Below the pieces are notes generated by a model. That model saw only the letters and a list, made by a program, of their open reading frames with translations, ran no database searches and was not told where the DNA came from. A DNA stretch of 64,000 nt from Marinobacter vinifirmus. Its GTDB lineage: Bacteria > Pseudomonadota > Gammaproteobacteria > Pseudomonadales > Oleiphilaceae. The position numbers and the translations under genes are program-made. This document shows positions 17,498-26,634 of this stretch, one piece after another. The stretch covers positions 124,001 to 188,000 of the forward strand of contig NZ_NEFY01000003.1 of assembly GCF_002258215.1 (NCBI RefSeq), given 5' to 3'. How positions within the stretch are numbered: position 1 is the stretch's first letter; every line of letters starts with the position of its first letter.

Positions 17498-18082
17498 TCA
17501 TCGGGCCAGTTCGAGACATTCCCGATGGGCCGGGCAGGTGACCAGGTGATCGTTCACCATACCGGTAGCCTGCATAAAGGCGTACACGATGGTTGGGCCG
17601 ACAAAATTGAAACCGGCTTTTTTCAGGGCCCGGGACATGGCCTCGGATTCTGCGGTGGTGGCCGGTACCTGTTCGATGGTTTGCCAGTGGTTTTGCCGGG
17701 GTTGGTGCTCCACGAACTGCCAGAGAAAATCGGCAAAGCCGATGCCTTGCTCCTTCAGCGCCAGGTAGCTGCGGGCATTGCGGATAATGGACTGCACTTT
17801 CAGGCGGTTGCGGATAATACCGGGGTTCTCCAGCAGCCGGGCCTGGTCCTGCTCGGTGAAGCGCACGATCTGTTCCGGATCAAAGCCGGCGAAGGCGGCG
17901 CGGTAGCTTTCCTGCTTGCGCAGAATGGTGATCCAGCTCAGGCCGGCCTGTTGGCCGTCCAGGCACAGCTTTTCGAACAGCGCCTGGTCATCATATTCCG
18001 GGCGACCCCAGACGGTGTCGTGGTAGTGCACATAGAGCGGGTCGGTTCCGCACCAGGGACAGCGTTCGCGGGTTGTGCTCAT
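17498..18082 (-). CDS. tag: DNA-3-methyladenine glycosylase I
   Basis: 194 residues. Removes 3-methyladenine from alkylated DNA (base excision repair). The zinc ligands and family start CPWCGTDPLYVHYHD are present, followed by WGRPEYDDQALFEKLCLDGQQAGLSW with the substrate-contact Glu, and the C-terminal zinc-binding end CPAHREC. Length matches E. coli Tag (187). Confidence 0.95.
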   Translation of the reverse strand: MSTTRERCPWCGTDPLYVHYHDTVWGRPEYDDQALFEKLCLDGQQAGLSWITILRKQESYRAAFAGFDPEQIVRFTEQDQARLLENPGIIRNRLKVQSIIRNARSYLALKEQGIGFADFLWQFVEHQPRQNHWQTIEQVPATTAESEAMSRALKKAGFNFVGPTIVYAFMQATGMVNDHLVTCPAHRECLELAR

Positions 18083-18094
18083 TGGGCCTCCGGG

Positions 18095-18859
18095 TCAGCG
18101 CCTGGCGCGGATTATGCGTTGGAACAGGGGTTCCCAACTGGTGTCTGTTGGCCGCGCCGGGGTCAGTGCAAAGTCGTCCGCCGGCGGCTCCAGCAGGGTG
18201 ATGTCCGGCCACAGCGTGCGGTTGCCATCGGTGGACGCCTGGTGCACCAGAGTAATCACAAAGCCTTCGGCAGAGAAACAGCTGGCCTGCCAGAGGCCAT
18301 CAGGCTGGTCGCCGTAGAGTTCGAAGTTCTTGCGTACTTCCAGGGTTTGCAGGTTGCCGGCAATGCCCCGCCCTGTGGCTTTCAGCCAGGCTTCCTTGAG
18401 AGTCCAGACCTGCAGGAAAGAAAAAGGATCATCGGCCCGGAACAGCCACTCCTGCTCCACCGGCGAAAACCAGCGCCTGGCCACGCCGGTCCAGTCCGGC
18501 TTGCGCTGGCCCGGTTCAATATCAATGCCCAGTGGCCGGCCAGCCGTGGCCACGGCCGCCAGCTCCCGGCTGTGGCTGAGGCTGAGGCACCAGTGCGGGG
18601 GAGAAACGGTCGCCACCGGGCGTCCGTCCACGGGCTGGCAATGCTCGGGAGCCGTGCCGCTGGCCTGGCTGATACCCTGTCGCATCAGCCAGCGGCTGGC
18701 CAGGAATTCCCGCCTGCGGACACCCTCTAGCCGGGCCATGGTGTCGGCCTCAAAACGGGTCATCCACTCCGGCGGTGCGGGCAGGTCCCGCTGGATCTGG
18801 TGACACAGCCAGATCTGGGGCCGGTCAGGGCTGCAGGCGTTGGATGGTCCAGCCATCAC
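18095..18859 (-). CDS. 4'-phosphopantetheinyl transferase (Sfp type)
   Basis: 254 residues; transfers phosphopantetheine from CoA to carrier proteins. Motifs: LSLSHSRELAAVA, GIDIEPGQRKPDW (Mg2+ Asp) and FLQVWTLKEAWLKATG (W-x-x-KEA-x-x-K). The start overlaps the 3' end of pdxH by 35 bp, so the two are probably translated from one mRNA. No PKS or NRPS gene is in the window; partner is probably fatty acid ACP or an unlinked siderophore or polyunsaturated fatty acid system. Confidence 0.88.
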   Translation of the reverse strand: MMAGPSNACSPDRPQIWLCHQIQRDLPAPPEWMTRFEADTMARLEGVRRREFLASRWLMRQGISQASGTAPEHCQPVDGRPVATVSPPHWCLSLSHSRELAAVATAGRPLGIDIEPGQRKPDWTGVARRWFSPVEQEWLFRADDPFSFLQVWTLKEAWLKATGRGIAGNLQTLEVRKNFELYGDQPDGLWQASCFSAEGFVITLVHQASTDGNRTLWPDITLLEPPADDFALTPARPTDTSWEPLFQRIIRARR

Positions 18860-19460
18860 CCTCTCTCACGTATTCGAAGCGATCGTGCAGCCGGCTTGGC
18901 CGCCCCTGCCAGAATTCAATCCGCTCCGGAACCACCCGGTAACCGCCCCAGAAACTGGGCAGGGGAATTTCGCCGGAGCTGAACTTGCGTTTCATCTCCG
19001 CCACTTTCTGTTCCAGCAGGCCCCGGGAAGTAATCGCCTTGCTCTGCTCCGATACCCAGGCGCCAATCTGGCTGCCCCGTGGCCGGGAGGCGAAGTATTT
19101 CAGGGATTCCGACTTGCTGACCTTTTCCACCGGCCCCTGAACACGTACCTGACGGTTCAGGCCGATCCAGGGAAACAGCAGCGCTGCCTTGGGGTTCTGC
19201 TCCAGTTCCAGCGCCTTGCGGCTGCCGTAATTGGTGTAGAACACAAAGCCCCGGTTATCGAAGTATTTCAGCAGCACGGTGCGCAGGTCCGGCATCTGGT
19301 CGGTACCGGCGGTGGCCAGCGACATGGCGTTGGGCTCAAGAATGCCTGCGGTGCGGGCATCTTCAAACCAGGCCTGGAACTGCAAAACCGGGTCGTCGCT
19401 CAGGTGTTCGCGATCCAGCCCTTCACTTTCAAAATCCCGACGCATATCGCCGATGTCCAT
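18825..19460 (-). CDS. pdxH: Pyridoxamine 5'-phosphate oxidase
   Basis: About 211 residues from ATG 19460, chosen because GGAGAG lies six bases upstream (a TTG 24 bp further up lacks this). FMN enzyme that oxidises PNP and PMP to PLP, the vitamin B6 salvage and final step. Seen: MSLATAGTDQMPDLRTVLLK, FYTNYGSRKALELEQNP, LNRQVRVQGPVEKV, SRPRGSQIGAW, and the C-terminal WQGRPSRLHDRF-x-R signature with the final QRLQP. PLP is needed by EctB among others, though they are not linked in an operon. Confidence 0.95.
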   Translation of the reverse strand: MDIGDMRRDFESEGLDREHLSDDPVLQFQAWFEDARTAGILEPNAMSLATAGTDQMPDLRTVLLKYFDNRGFVFYTNYGSRKALELEQNPKAALLFPWIGLNRQVRVQGPVEKVSKSESLKYFASRPRGSQIGAWVSEQSKAITSRGLLEQKVAEMKRKFSSGEIPLPSFWGGYRVVPERIEFWQGRPSRLHDRFEYVREGDGWTIQRLQP

Positions 19461-19615
19461 ACTGCTCTCTCCGTTGGGTTGCACAGGGAGTGTTACGTCT
19501 TGCGAGGATATCGGGTTCAGTGCCGGCTGTCAGGTCTGGCTGACAAAGACTGGCGCCCGGCGGTATGCTTGAAGGAGTATCCGGAATTTCAGTGCTGTTT
19601 CAGAGGGAGTGGTCT

Positions 19616-22441
19616 GTGGCCGAGCAAAAGGCAGAACGTCATCTGGCGCGAAATAGTGCCATCGTGCTGGCGGTGTTGGTGGGGTTGTACGCACTGGCGG
19701 GGTTCCTGTTGCTGCCCTGGTGGCTGGAAAAAGCCCTGCCCGAACAGCTGGAACAGCGTATGGGCTGGCAGGCGCAGGTGGAAAGCATTCGGGTTAATCC
19801 GTTTGCCCTGAGCATGGAAGCCGATGGCTTTGCCGCCCGTGACCAGGCAGACGAACCGGTCACGGCCTTTGAAAAACTGCGTGTGGATGTGAGTTTCCTC
19901 CAGCTGGTGCGGGGCATTATCGGCTTCGAGGAAATCCGCCTGACCGAACCGGATATCCGCCTGGATCTGCTGGAAGACTACTCGGTGAACTACGCCCGGG
20001 ACTGGCAAAACGCCAACCCGCCCGCCAGCGAACCTGAGCCGGTTCAGGAGCCGTCGGAGCCTTCGGAACCACCCAGGCTGTTTTTCCGGCAGATCGCCAT
20101 TGAAGGTGGCCAGCTGCTGTTCCGGGATTTCTCCCAGCCGGAAGCGGCCGAATTCCTCATCGAACCTCTGGATCTTGCCCTGAACGACCTGGCCACCTGG
20201 CAGAGGGAAGGGTCTGACAGCCAGTACTCTGTCACCGCCGCTATCGGGGACCAGCACGTCGACTGGCAGGGCGACCTGAGCGTAACGCCGCTGTATTCCG
20301 AAGGCCGGTTGCGTATTGCCGATGTTCGCCACGACACCCTGGCCCACTTCCTGGCTCCCTATTTGCCCTGGCAACTGAGGGATGGCGCCGTCACCGTGGA
20401 ATCCCGCTACCAGCTGGCCGGTGGTGACCAGTTTGAACTGATTACCTCCGGTGGCACGTTGTCGATCCGTGACCTGGCCCTGGCCCTGAACGAAGGTGAC
20501 GACGAGCCGGCCCTCACAACCCGGGCCCTGACCGTGAATGATATTGGCTTTGATCTCACCGCCCGGGAAGCTTCTGTGGGCATGGTGACCATCGAGGCAC
20601 CGTTCGTGGCCGCCAGCCGTGATGCCGAAGGTATGGTCGACTGGGTAACCTCGCTGCCGGCCGGTGAGCAAGCGGCGGAGGCCGCCGGGGAAGAACCCGC
20701 AAGCTCCGCCTCGGCTTTCCGCTGGTCTGTTGAGGGTGTGGAACTGACCGAAGGTGGCGTTCGATGGCGTGACCGGGTTCCGGAAACCCCGGCGGAACTG
20801 GCCCTGACTGACCTGGCGGTCACTCTGGGCGGGCTGTCCCAGCAGATGGATAAGCCTGTGCCCTACAGCCTGTCGGCGGGATTAGCCAGCGGTGGCAGCC
20901 TGCGTGCAGACGGCCAGGTGACACCCGCACCGTTCAATTTTGAAGGGGCCCTGGCCGGCACAGACATCGCGCTGGCGGCGGTAGAACCCTATCTGCAGCT
21001 GGGCGCCAACCTGGCGGTAAACGAAGGCCGGCTCGGCTTTGACGGCAACCTGGACCTGGACAGCCAGGATGACCCCATGACCGGTACCTTCAGCGGTACC
21101 GCGCAAATTGCCGACCTGGACCTGCGGCTGGCGGACCAGGACGGGCAACTGGTGTCCTGGCAGTTGCTGCGACTGGCGCCGGTGGAATTCAACGTCAACC
21201 CGGCCCGGCTGGAAATCGGCACAGTAACCCTGGCACAACCGGCCTTTAACCTGGTGCGGGATACCGGCGGTGCCCATAACGTGGAGCGCATTGTCAAAAC
21301 CGGCGCCGATGCCGGCACGGAACAAGCCGGGGCGGCGCAAGATGATAGCGCAGCCGAACAATCCGGCGAGCCAGGGTTTATCTTCCGCATTGGCGAGCTG
21401 CTGGTGGAGGAAGGCTCCGTAGCCTATACCGACCGCACCATGGAGCCGGTGTTTAACACCACCTTCGACACCCTGAGCGGCAGCGTAACCGGCATCAGCA
21501 ACGTGCCACCCCAGCAGGGCTCGGTGAACTTGCAGGGCCGGCTGGCGGGCGTGGCGCCGGTCACCTTCAAAGGCACCCTGGGCGCCCTGGGTACGGAAGA
21601 CCCCAGCGAGCTGCAACTGAATATGGACGACCTGGCCCTGCCGGTGCTGTCTCCCTACTTTGGCCGCTTTCTGGGCTACGGCGTGGACAGCGGCAAACTG
21701 AAACTGGACCTGGACTACGAATTCACCGGAACCCGGCTGAAAGCTTCGAACCAGGTGGTGCTGGACCGAATGGAACTGGGCCAGGCGGTGGCCAGTGAGG
21801 AGGCGGTCAACGCCCCGGTAAAGCTCGGGCTCGCCCTGCTGACCGATCGCCAGGGCGTGATTGAAGTGGACCTGCCCATCGAGGGTGACCTGTCGGACCC
21901 GCAATTCAGCGTGGGCCAGATTGTCATGCGGGCCTTTGTGAACCTCTTGGTGAAAGCGGCGGCCTCGCCGTTCAGCATGCTCGGCTCCCTGGCGGACCTG
22001 GCCGGTTTCAGCAGCGAAGAGCTGGGGCAGGTGAGCTTTGTGCCGGGCAGTGTGCAGCTGGCCGGTGGCGAAGCGGAAAAGCTGTCTGCCCTGGCAGGCG
22101 CCCTCAATGACCGGCCGGACCTGCTGTTGAACATCCGTGGCGCCGTAGCCGCCGAAGCCGATGGCCTGGCCCTGCTCAAAGCCGAGCGTGAAGCCCAGGG
22201 TGAACCGGTAACCGGTGAAGCCTGGGAGCAGGCGCAGCAGGCTTATCGCAATGGTGAGCTGTCGCTGCCACCGGAGACACTGGGCAAACTGGCCACAGAC
22301 CGGGGGGTGGCGGTGCGCCGCCTGCTGCAGGACACCCATGGTGTGCCCTCTGACCAGCTGTTCACCCTGGAGCCGTCCCGGCAGGCGGCCGTGGATGATC
22401 AGGGCCAGGTGACCGTACCGTTCAACCTGGATGTACGCTGA
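19616..22441 (+). CDS. DUF748 / AsmA-like envelope protein
   Basis: About 941 residues from a GTG start at 19616 behind GAGGGAG; an ATG at 19565 in the same frame has no ribosome site. One N-terminal helix (IVLAVLVGLYALAGFLLLPWWL) anchors a very long periplasmic beta-rich part, with repeated AsmA-like segments such as LALPVLSPYFGRFLGYGVDSGKL and an OmpA-like or ring-type C-terminal part. Such proteins belong to the AsmA-like group thought to bridge the envelope for phospholipid transport, but the function of DUF748 members is not established. Followed 25 bp later by yfbR. Confidence 0.82.
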   Translation: MAEQKAERHLARNSAIVLAVLVGLYALAGFLLLPWWLEKALPEQLEQRMGWQAQVESIRVNPFALSMEADGFAARDQADEPVTAFEKLRVDVSFLQLVRGIIGFEEIRLTEPDIRLDLLEDYSVNYARDWQNANPPASEPEPVQEPSEPSEPPRLFFRQIAIEGGQLLFRDFSQPEAAEFLIEPLDLALNDLATWQREGSDSQYSVTAAIGDQHVDWQGDLSVTPLYSEGRLRIADVRHDTLAHFLAPYLPWQLRDGAVTVESRYQLAGGDQFELITSGGTLSIRDLALALNEGDDEPALTTRALTVNDIGFDLTAREASVGMVTIEAPFVAASRDAEGMVDWVTSLPAGEQAAEAAGEEPASSASAFRWSVEGVELTEGGVRWRDRVPETPAELALTDLAVTLGGLSQQMDKPVPYSLSAGLASGGSLRADGQVTPAPFNFEGALAGTDIALAAVEPYLQLGANLAVNEGRLGFDGNLDLDSQDDPMTGTFSGTAQIADLDLRLADQDGQLVSWQLLRLAPVEFNVNPARLEIGTVTLAQPAFNLVRDTGGAHNVERIVKTGADAGTEQAGAAQDDSAAEQSGEPGFIFRIGELLVEEGSVAYTDRTMEPVFNTTFDTLSGSVTGISNVPPQQGSVNLQGRLAGVAPVTFKGTLGALGTEDPSELQLNMDDLALPVLSPYFGRFLGYGVDSGKLKLDLDYEFTGTRLKASNQVVLDRMELGQAVASEEAVNAPVKLGLALLTDRQGVIEVDLPIEGDLSDPQFSVGQIVMRAFVNLLVKAAASPFSMLGSLADLAGFSSEELGQVSFVPGSVQLAGGEAEKLSALAGALNDRPDLLLNIRGAVAAEADGLALLKAEREAQGEPVTGEAWEQAQQAYRNGELSLPPETLGKLATDRGVAVRRLLQDTHGVPSDQLFTLEPSRQAAVDDQGQVTVPFNLDVR

Positions 22442-22465
22442 ACAACCACCGGATCAGGAAGGCTT

Positions 22466-23071
22466 ATGGCCAGTCTAAAGGCACGTGCTGCCAGTCATTT
22501 CTTTGCCTATGTGTCGCGCCTTCGCTGGATCAAGCGCTGGGGCCTGATGCGCAATGCCATCGAAGAAAACGTGGCCACCCATTCCTGGGAAGTGGCCACT
22601 ATCGCCCACGCCCTGGCGCTGATCCGCAACCGGCACTTTGACGGGGCGGTGAATGCCGACCGCATCGCCGCTGCCGCGCTGTACCACGATGCTACCGAGG
22701 TAATTACCGGTGATATGCCGACCCCGGTGAAGTACCACTCGAAAGTGATGCGGGAAGCCTTCGGGGATATTGAACACAAGGCCGAAGCGGAACTGCTGGC
22801 ACTGCTACCCGATGACTTGCGGGAGGATTTCGCTCCCTACGTGCGGGAGTCGCAGCTGGGCCAGGTGGAGAAAGAGCTGATCAAGGCAGCAGACCGGCTG
22901 TCAGCCCTGCTGAAATGCCGGGCCGAGATCCAGACCGGCAACAAGGAATTCGAGCCGGCGGCTGAGCAGATACTCCATGGCCTGCAACAGCAGGCCCTGC
23001 CGGAAGTGCTGTACTTTCTGGAGGTGTTTGCACCCAGTTACGAGCGCCCGCTGGACCATTTGCTGGGCTAG
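22466..23071 (+). CDS. yfbR: 5'-deoxynucleotidase (HD domain)
   Basis: 201 residues, same length as E. coli YfbR (199). HD-domain motifs: NVATHSWEVATIAHAL (first His), ALYHDATEVITGDMPTPVKYHS (HD pair and signature), and KAADRLSALLKC (final Asp). Dephosphorylates dNMPs in the cytoplasm. Probably co-transcribed with the DUF748 gene. Confidence 0.94.
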   Translation: MASLKARAASHFFAYVSRLRWIKRWGLMRNAIEENVATHSWEVATIAHALALIRNRHFDGAVNADRIAAAALYHDATEVITGDMPTPVKYHSKVMREAFGDIEHKAEAELLALLPDDLREDFAPYVRESQLGQVEKELIKAADRLSALLKCRAEIQTGNKEFEPAAEQILHGLQQQALPEVLYFLEVFAPSYERPLDHLLG

Positions 23072-23096
23072 CGAGTGCCGTAACCGGGTTTATGGC

Positions 23097-24131
23097 TTAG
23101 CTGTTGCCGGCTGAGGCCACCATGCCACCACGCAGGCCGTCCCGGCTCAGAGCGTCCCGAACGGCATCTTCAGGGCTGCCGGCCAGTTCCCGGAACATGC
23201 CCATGGAGCCCAGCAGGGCGGAGGATTCGTAAGGTACGAAGACCCGCTCGCCGTCTTTCGCCATGGTGGGCAGGGCTTTGATGTAGCTCTGGCCCAGCAG
23301 GTAGCCGACAACGGTGCGCTTGTTTTCCTCCGAATCGCCAATGGCGTTGAGTACCAGGCGGATCGACTCCTGCTCACCCTGGGCGCGCAGAATCGCGGAT
23401 TCTTTGTCGCCCTGGGCGTTCAGGATCGCGGACTCGCGCTGGCCTTGGGCCATGGCAATGGCGGCGGATTTCTCGCCTTCCGCCTCGGTTACGGTGGCCC
23501 GGCGCTTACGCTCAGCGGCCATTTGCAGGCGCATGGCTTCTTCCACTTCTTCGGGCATGCTGATGTCCTGCACTTCCACCCGGGTCAGCTTGATGCCCCA
23601 TTTCGAAGCGGCATCTTCCATTTCCGCCTGGATGGCATTGTTGACCTCGCTGCGGGATTCGAACAGCTTGTCCAGCTCCATCTTGCCCACCACCGAACGC
23701 AGCGTGGTCTTGGCCAGCACCTCCACCGCCTGGCTCATATTGGCGACTTCGTATACGGCCCGGCGGGGGTCGATGATCTGGTAGTAAAGCGCCCCGTTGA
23801 TTTTCACCGTAACGTTGTCGGTGGTGACCACCGGCTGGCCGGGAAAGTCCATCACGGTTTCGCGACGGTCAATGCGGACTTCGTCAGTGGTGACCGGGTG
23901 ATACTCATCGCCCATGCGCATGTAGCGGATCATGCTGATCGGGCGGGGTTTCTCGATGAACGGAATGATGATGTTGATGCCGCTCTCCAGCACCCGGTTA
24001 AACGAGCCCAGGCGCTCGATCACCATGACTTCGGACTGCCGGATAATGACCAGCCCCTTGGCAATAACGAAAACGCCAACAGCGACAACGATAAGGCTGA
24101 TGACCAGCCCCGGGGTAATCAATGCTTCCAT
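23097..24131 (-). CDS. SPFH/band 7 protein, QmcA (YbbK) type
   Basis: 344 residues with an N-terminal helix and SPFH domain: KGLVIIRQSEVMVIERLGSF, ESGINIIIPFIEKP, VKINGALYYQI, and the long coiled coil with KSAAIAMAQGQRESAIL. Matches the QmcA/YbbK group rather than the slipin near 6 kb. It follows a short NfeD gene by two bases, the usual YbbKL pair in membrane microdomain quality control. Confidence 0.9.
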   Translation of the reverse strand: MEALITPGLVISLIVVAVGVFVIAKGLVIIRQSEVMVIERLGSFNRVLESGINIIIPFIEKPRPISMIRYMRMGDEYHPVTTDEVRIDRRETVMDFPGQPVVTTDNVTVKINGALYYQIIDPRRAVYEVANMSQAVEVLAKTTLRSVVGKMELDKLFESRSEVNNAIQAEMEDAASKWGIKLTRVEVQDISMPEEVEEAMRLQMAAERKRRATVTEAEGEKSAAIAMAQGQRESAILNAQGDKESAILRAQGEQESIRLVLNAIGDSEENKRTVVGYLLGQSYIKALPTMAKDGERVFVPYESSALLGSMGMFRELAGSPEDAVRDALSRDGLRGGMVASAGNS

Positions 24132-24133
24132 GT

Positions 24134-24595
24134 TTACTGCTCCTTGTTGGGATGTGCGAGGTGCACGATGGCGGTTGTGCCATCAAAGGTTTCAAAAATC
24201 ACTGGCGTGCCTTCCGGCAGTGCAGGGCTGCTGCCGCCCGCGAGTTTCAGGCGGTAGAAGTCGCCATTGACCTCAATGCCGGTGGCGCCGTCAAAGTCAC
24301 GTAATTGAGAGTGGTAGAGCTTGCCGTGTTCCACGCCGGTGCCGGTGGTGCCGTAGGCGACCCCTTTGGGGGAGAACCTGGGGCGTATCCAGAGAATGGC
24401 CACCGGAACCAGAATGCCGGACAGAACCCCCATCGCTACCAGTTGCCATTCAAACGGTGCGCCGAGAGACGCCACTAGTGCGGTCAGTGCGGCCGCCACG
24501 CCGAGGGCGAGCAACAGCAGTACGCCGGAGGTGAGTTCGGCCAGGCTGAGGGCCAGGGCCAGAATCAGCCAGAAGTGGGTAAGACTCCATTCCAT
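24134..24595 (-). CDS. Short NfeD family protein (YbbL type)
   Basis: 153 residues: two or three transmembrane helices (HFWLILALALSLAELTSGVLLLLA and PFEWQLVAMGVLSGILVPVAILW) and a C-terminal OB-fold domain ending GTPVIFETFDGTTAIV. No ClpP-like protease domain, unlike the long NfeD at 4.5 kb. Pairs with the downstream SPFH gene. Confidence 0.88.
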   Translation of the reverse strand: MEWSLTHFWLILALALSLAELTSGVLLLLALGVAAALTALVASLGAPFEWQLVAMGVLSGILVPVAILWIRPRFSPKGVAYGTTGTGVEHGKLYHSQLRDFDGATGIEVNGDFYRLKLAGGSSPALPEGTPVIFETFDGTTAIVHLAHPNKEQ

Positions 24596-24745
24596 AGTCA
24601 GTTTTATCCCGTCGTCGAATCAAGTGGCCGGAGCGCCCGTTTCAGGGGGCGTGTGATGCCATTTTGCATGGCGGCCCAGCTGTTACAGTACCGGAGTTCT
24701 AAAGTACCTGCATCAGTAGCAAAAACAAGACAGAGGGTCGTAATC

Positions 24746-25561
24746 ATGAAGGATCTCAAGAACAAAGTGGCTGTGGTAACCGGAGCCGGCTCCGGAATCG
24801 GCCGGGCCCTTGCCAGTGTATTGGCCGCTAAAGGCTGCCGGCTGGCGCTGTCTGATGTTAACGAAGCCGGGCTGGCGGAAACCGTGGCCGCCTGCGGTGG
24901 TGCCGACGTGCGTTCGTACCTTCTCGATGTCTCTGACCGCGAAGCCATCTACGCCCACGCCGAACAGGTACGGGCGGACTTCGGCAAGGTTAACCTGGTC
25001 ATCAACAACGCCGGCGTGGCGCTGTCGGCCTCCGTTCGCGAGATGACCGACGAAGACTTCAAATGGGTGATGGATATCGACTTCTGGGGCGTGGCCCACG
25101 GTACCCGCGCCTTCCTGCCCCACCTGATCGAATCCGGTGAGGGCCATGTGGTGAACGTCTCCAGCGTATTTGGCCTGATCGGCGTGCCCAAGCAGAGCGC
25201 CTACAACGCGGCCAAGTTTGCCGTTCGGGGCTTCACCGAATCCCTGCGCCAGGAAATGAAACTGGAAAACCAGCCGGTGCAGGTCAGTTGTGTGCACCCC
25301 GGCGGAATCCGCACCAACATCGCCAACTCCGCCCGCATGGGTAAATCCGAAAACGGTGAAGCCCAGCGCAAAGGCTTCGACAAGATTGCCATGACCACCC
25401 CGGACAAGGCTGCGGAAATCATCGTGAAAGGCATCCTGAAAAACGAATCCCGCATCCTCGTGGGCCCGGATGCCTGGGGCATCGACGCCATCAACCGCCT
25501 GCTCGGCTCTGCCTACCAGCCGCTGGTAGAACGCTTCTCCCGCAAGAACCTGTACATCTGA
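24746..25561 (+). CDS. SDR family NAD(P)-dependent oxidoreductase
   Basis: 271 residues from ATG 24746. Classical SDR: VVTGAGSGIGRAL (cofactor loop), NLVINNAGVAL, NVSSVFGLIGVPKQSAYNAAK (catalytic Ser, Tyr, Lys), CVHPGGIRTNI. The Asp in LALSDVNEAG after beta-2 suggests NAD(H) preference. Substrate unknown. Intact, unlike the SDR remnant at 4.3 kb, and from a different subgroup. Confidence 0.9.
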   Translation: MKDLKNKVAVVTGAGSGIGRALASVLAAKGCRLALSDVNEAGLAETVAACGGADVRSYLLDVSDREAIYAHAEQVRADFGKVNLVINNAGVALSASVREMTDEDFKWVMDIDFWGVAHGTRAFLPHLIESGEGHVVNVSSVFGLIGVPKQSAYNAAKFAVRGFTESLRQEMKLENQPVQVSCVHPGGIRTNIANSARMGKSENGEAQRKGFDKIAMTTPDKAAEIIVKGILKNESRILVGPDAWGIDAINRLLGSAYQPLVERFSRKNLYI

Positions 25562-25646
25562 CCTGACAAGCCCCCGGCAGCACTGGAGCTGCCGTCAAAT
25601 TGCGGTATCCTTGGCTGAATTACCATCAGCCAAGGATCGCTTTGCC

Positions 25647-26438
25647 ATGTGCGAACTGCTGGCCATGAGCGCCAACACCCCCACCGACCTGTGCTTCAGC
25701 TTCACCGGCCTGACCCGCCGCGGTGGCGACACCGGCCCCCACAAAGACGGCTGGGGCGTGGCCTTCTACGAAGGCAAGGGCGTGCGTAGCTTCCACGACG
25801 CCGACGCCAGCGCCAACTCCCGCATCGCCGAAGTGGTCCAGACCCACCCCATCAAAAGCGAAGTCGCCATCTGCCACATCCGCCAGGCCAACGTCGGCGA
25901 AATCTGCCTGGCCAACACCCATCCGTTTATCCGCGAACTCTGGGGCAGATACTGGGTCTTCGCCCACAACGGCCAACTCACTGGCTTCCGCCCCGAACCG
26001 GGCTTCTACGAACCCGTCGGCGACACCGACAGCGAAGCCCTGTTCTGCGACATCCTCAACCACCTGCGCAGCCACTGCAGCCGCGACACCCCGCTCGAAG
26101 ACGTCGTCGCCAGACTCGTGAGCCTGTCCCAGGCCTACGCCAGCGAAGGCGTCTTCAACCTGCTGCTCAGCAACGGCGACTGGCTGTTCACCTACTGCAC
26201 CACCAAAATGGCCAGCATCACCCGCCGGGCCCCGTTCGGCCCGGCCCGGCTGAAAGACGCCGACGTCACCGTCGATTTTGAATCCGAAACCACCCCCAAC
26301 GACATCGTCAGCGTGATCGTGACAGAACCCCTGACCACTGATGAAAAATGGGATGTCTACCAGCCCGGCGAATGGAGGCTGTGGAAAAAAGGAGAGGTGG
26401 TGATGTCAGGCCTGACAAAGCAGGCCCAGGTAAGATAA
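25647..26438 (+). CDS. Class II glutamine amidotransferase (YafJ-like)
   Basis: 263 residues from ATG 25647. Met-Cys start (MCELLAMSANTPTD) gives the N-terminal nucleophile Cys after Met removal. Other Ntn-hydrolase landmarks: GPHKDGWGVAFYEGKG, ICHIRQAN, NTHPFIREL and FAHNGQL. This is a free-standing glutaminase domain; the amido acceptor is unknown. A hairpin CGGCAGC-ACTGGA-GCTGCCG lies just before the gene. Downstream is palindromic element A. Confidence 0.88.
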   Translation: MCELLAMSANTPTDLCFSFTGLTRRGGDTGPHKDGWGVAFYEGKGVRSFHDADASANSRIAEVVQTHPIKSEVAICHIRQANVGEICLANTHPFIRELWGRYWVFAHNGQLTGFRPEPGFYEPVGDTDSEALFCDILNHLRSHCSRDTPLEDVVARLVSLSQAYASEGVFNLLLSNGDWLFTYCTTKMASITRRAPFGPARLKDADVTVDFESETTPNDIVSVIVTEPLTTDEKWDVYQPGEWRLWKKGEVVMSGLTKQAQVR

Positions 26439-26514
26439 CTCCGGCCCCAAAGGGCCCGGAGAACACACATCAGTTCAGTCGGAGACAATTCGTCAGTCAG
26501 ATCAAGCAGGTGAG

Positions 26515-26596
26515 CGGGTGGGGAGGCCTTTCTGCAGGAAAAAAGATGTCTGAGCGAAGCGAGTTGTTTTTTCCGGAAGAAAGGCCTCCCCACCCG
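26515..26596. repeat. Palindromic element, copy A
   Basis: Outer arms 26515-26533 and 26578-26596 are perfect 19-bp complements. Inside, GGAAAAAA (26537-26544) and TTTTTTCC (26567-26574) form a second stem, around the shared core TGTCTGAGCGAAGCGAGTTG. Located between two convergent genes; A- and T-runs on both sides of the core stem would let it act as a bidirectional terminator. Confidence 0.85.
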
Positions 26597-26634
26597 ATCG
26601 CCCGCGTAACTCCCAACATACCCAGAACCAGGGC

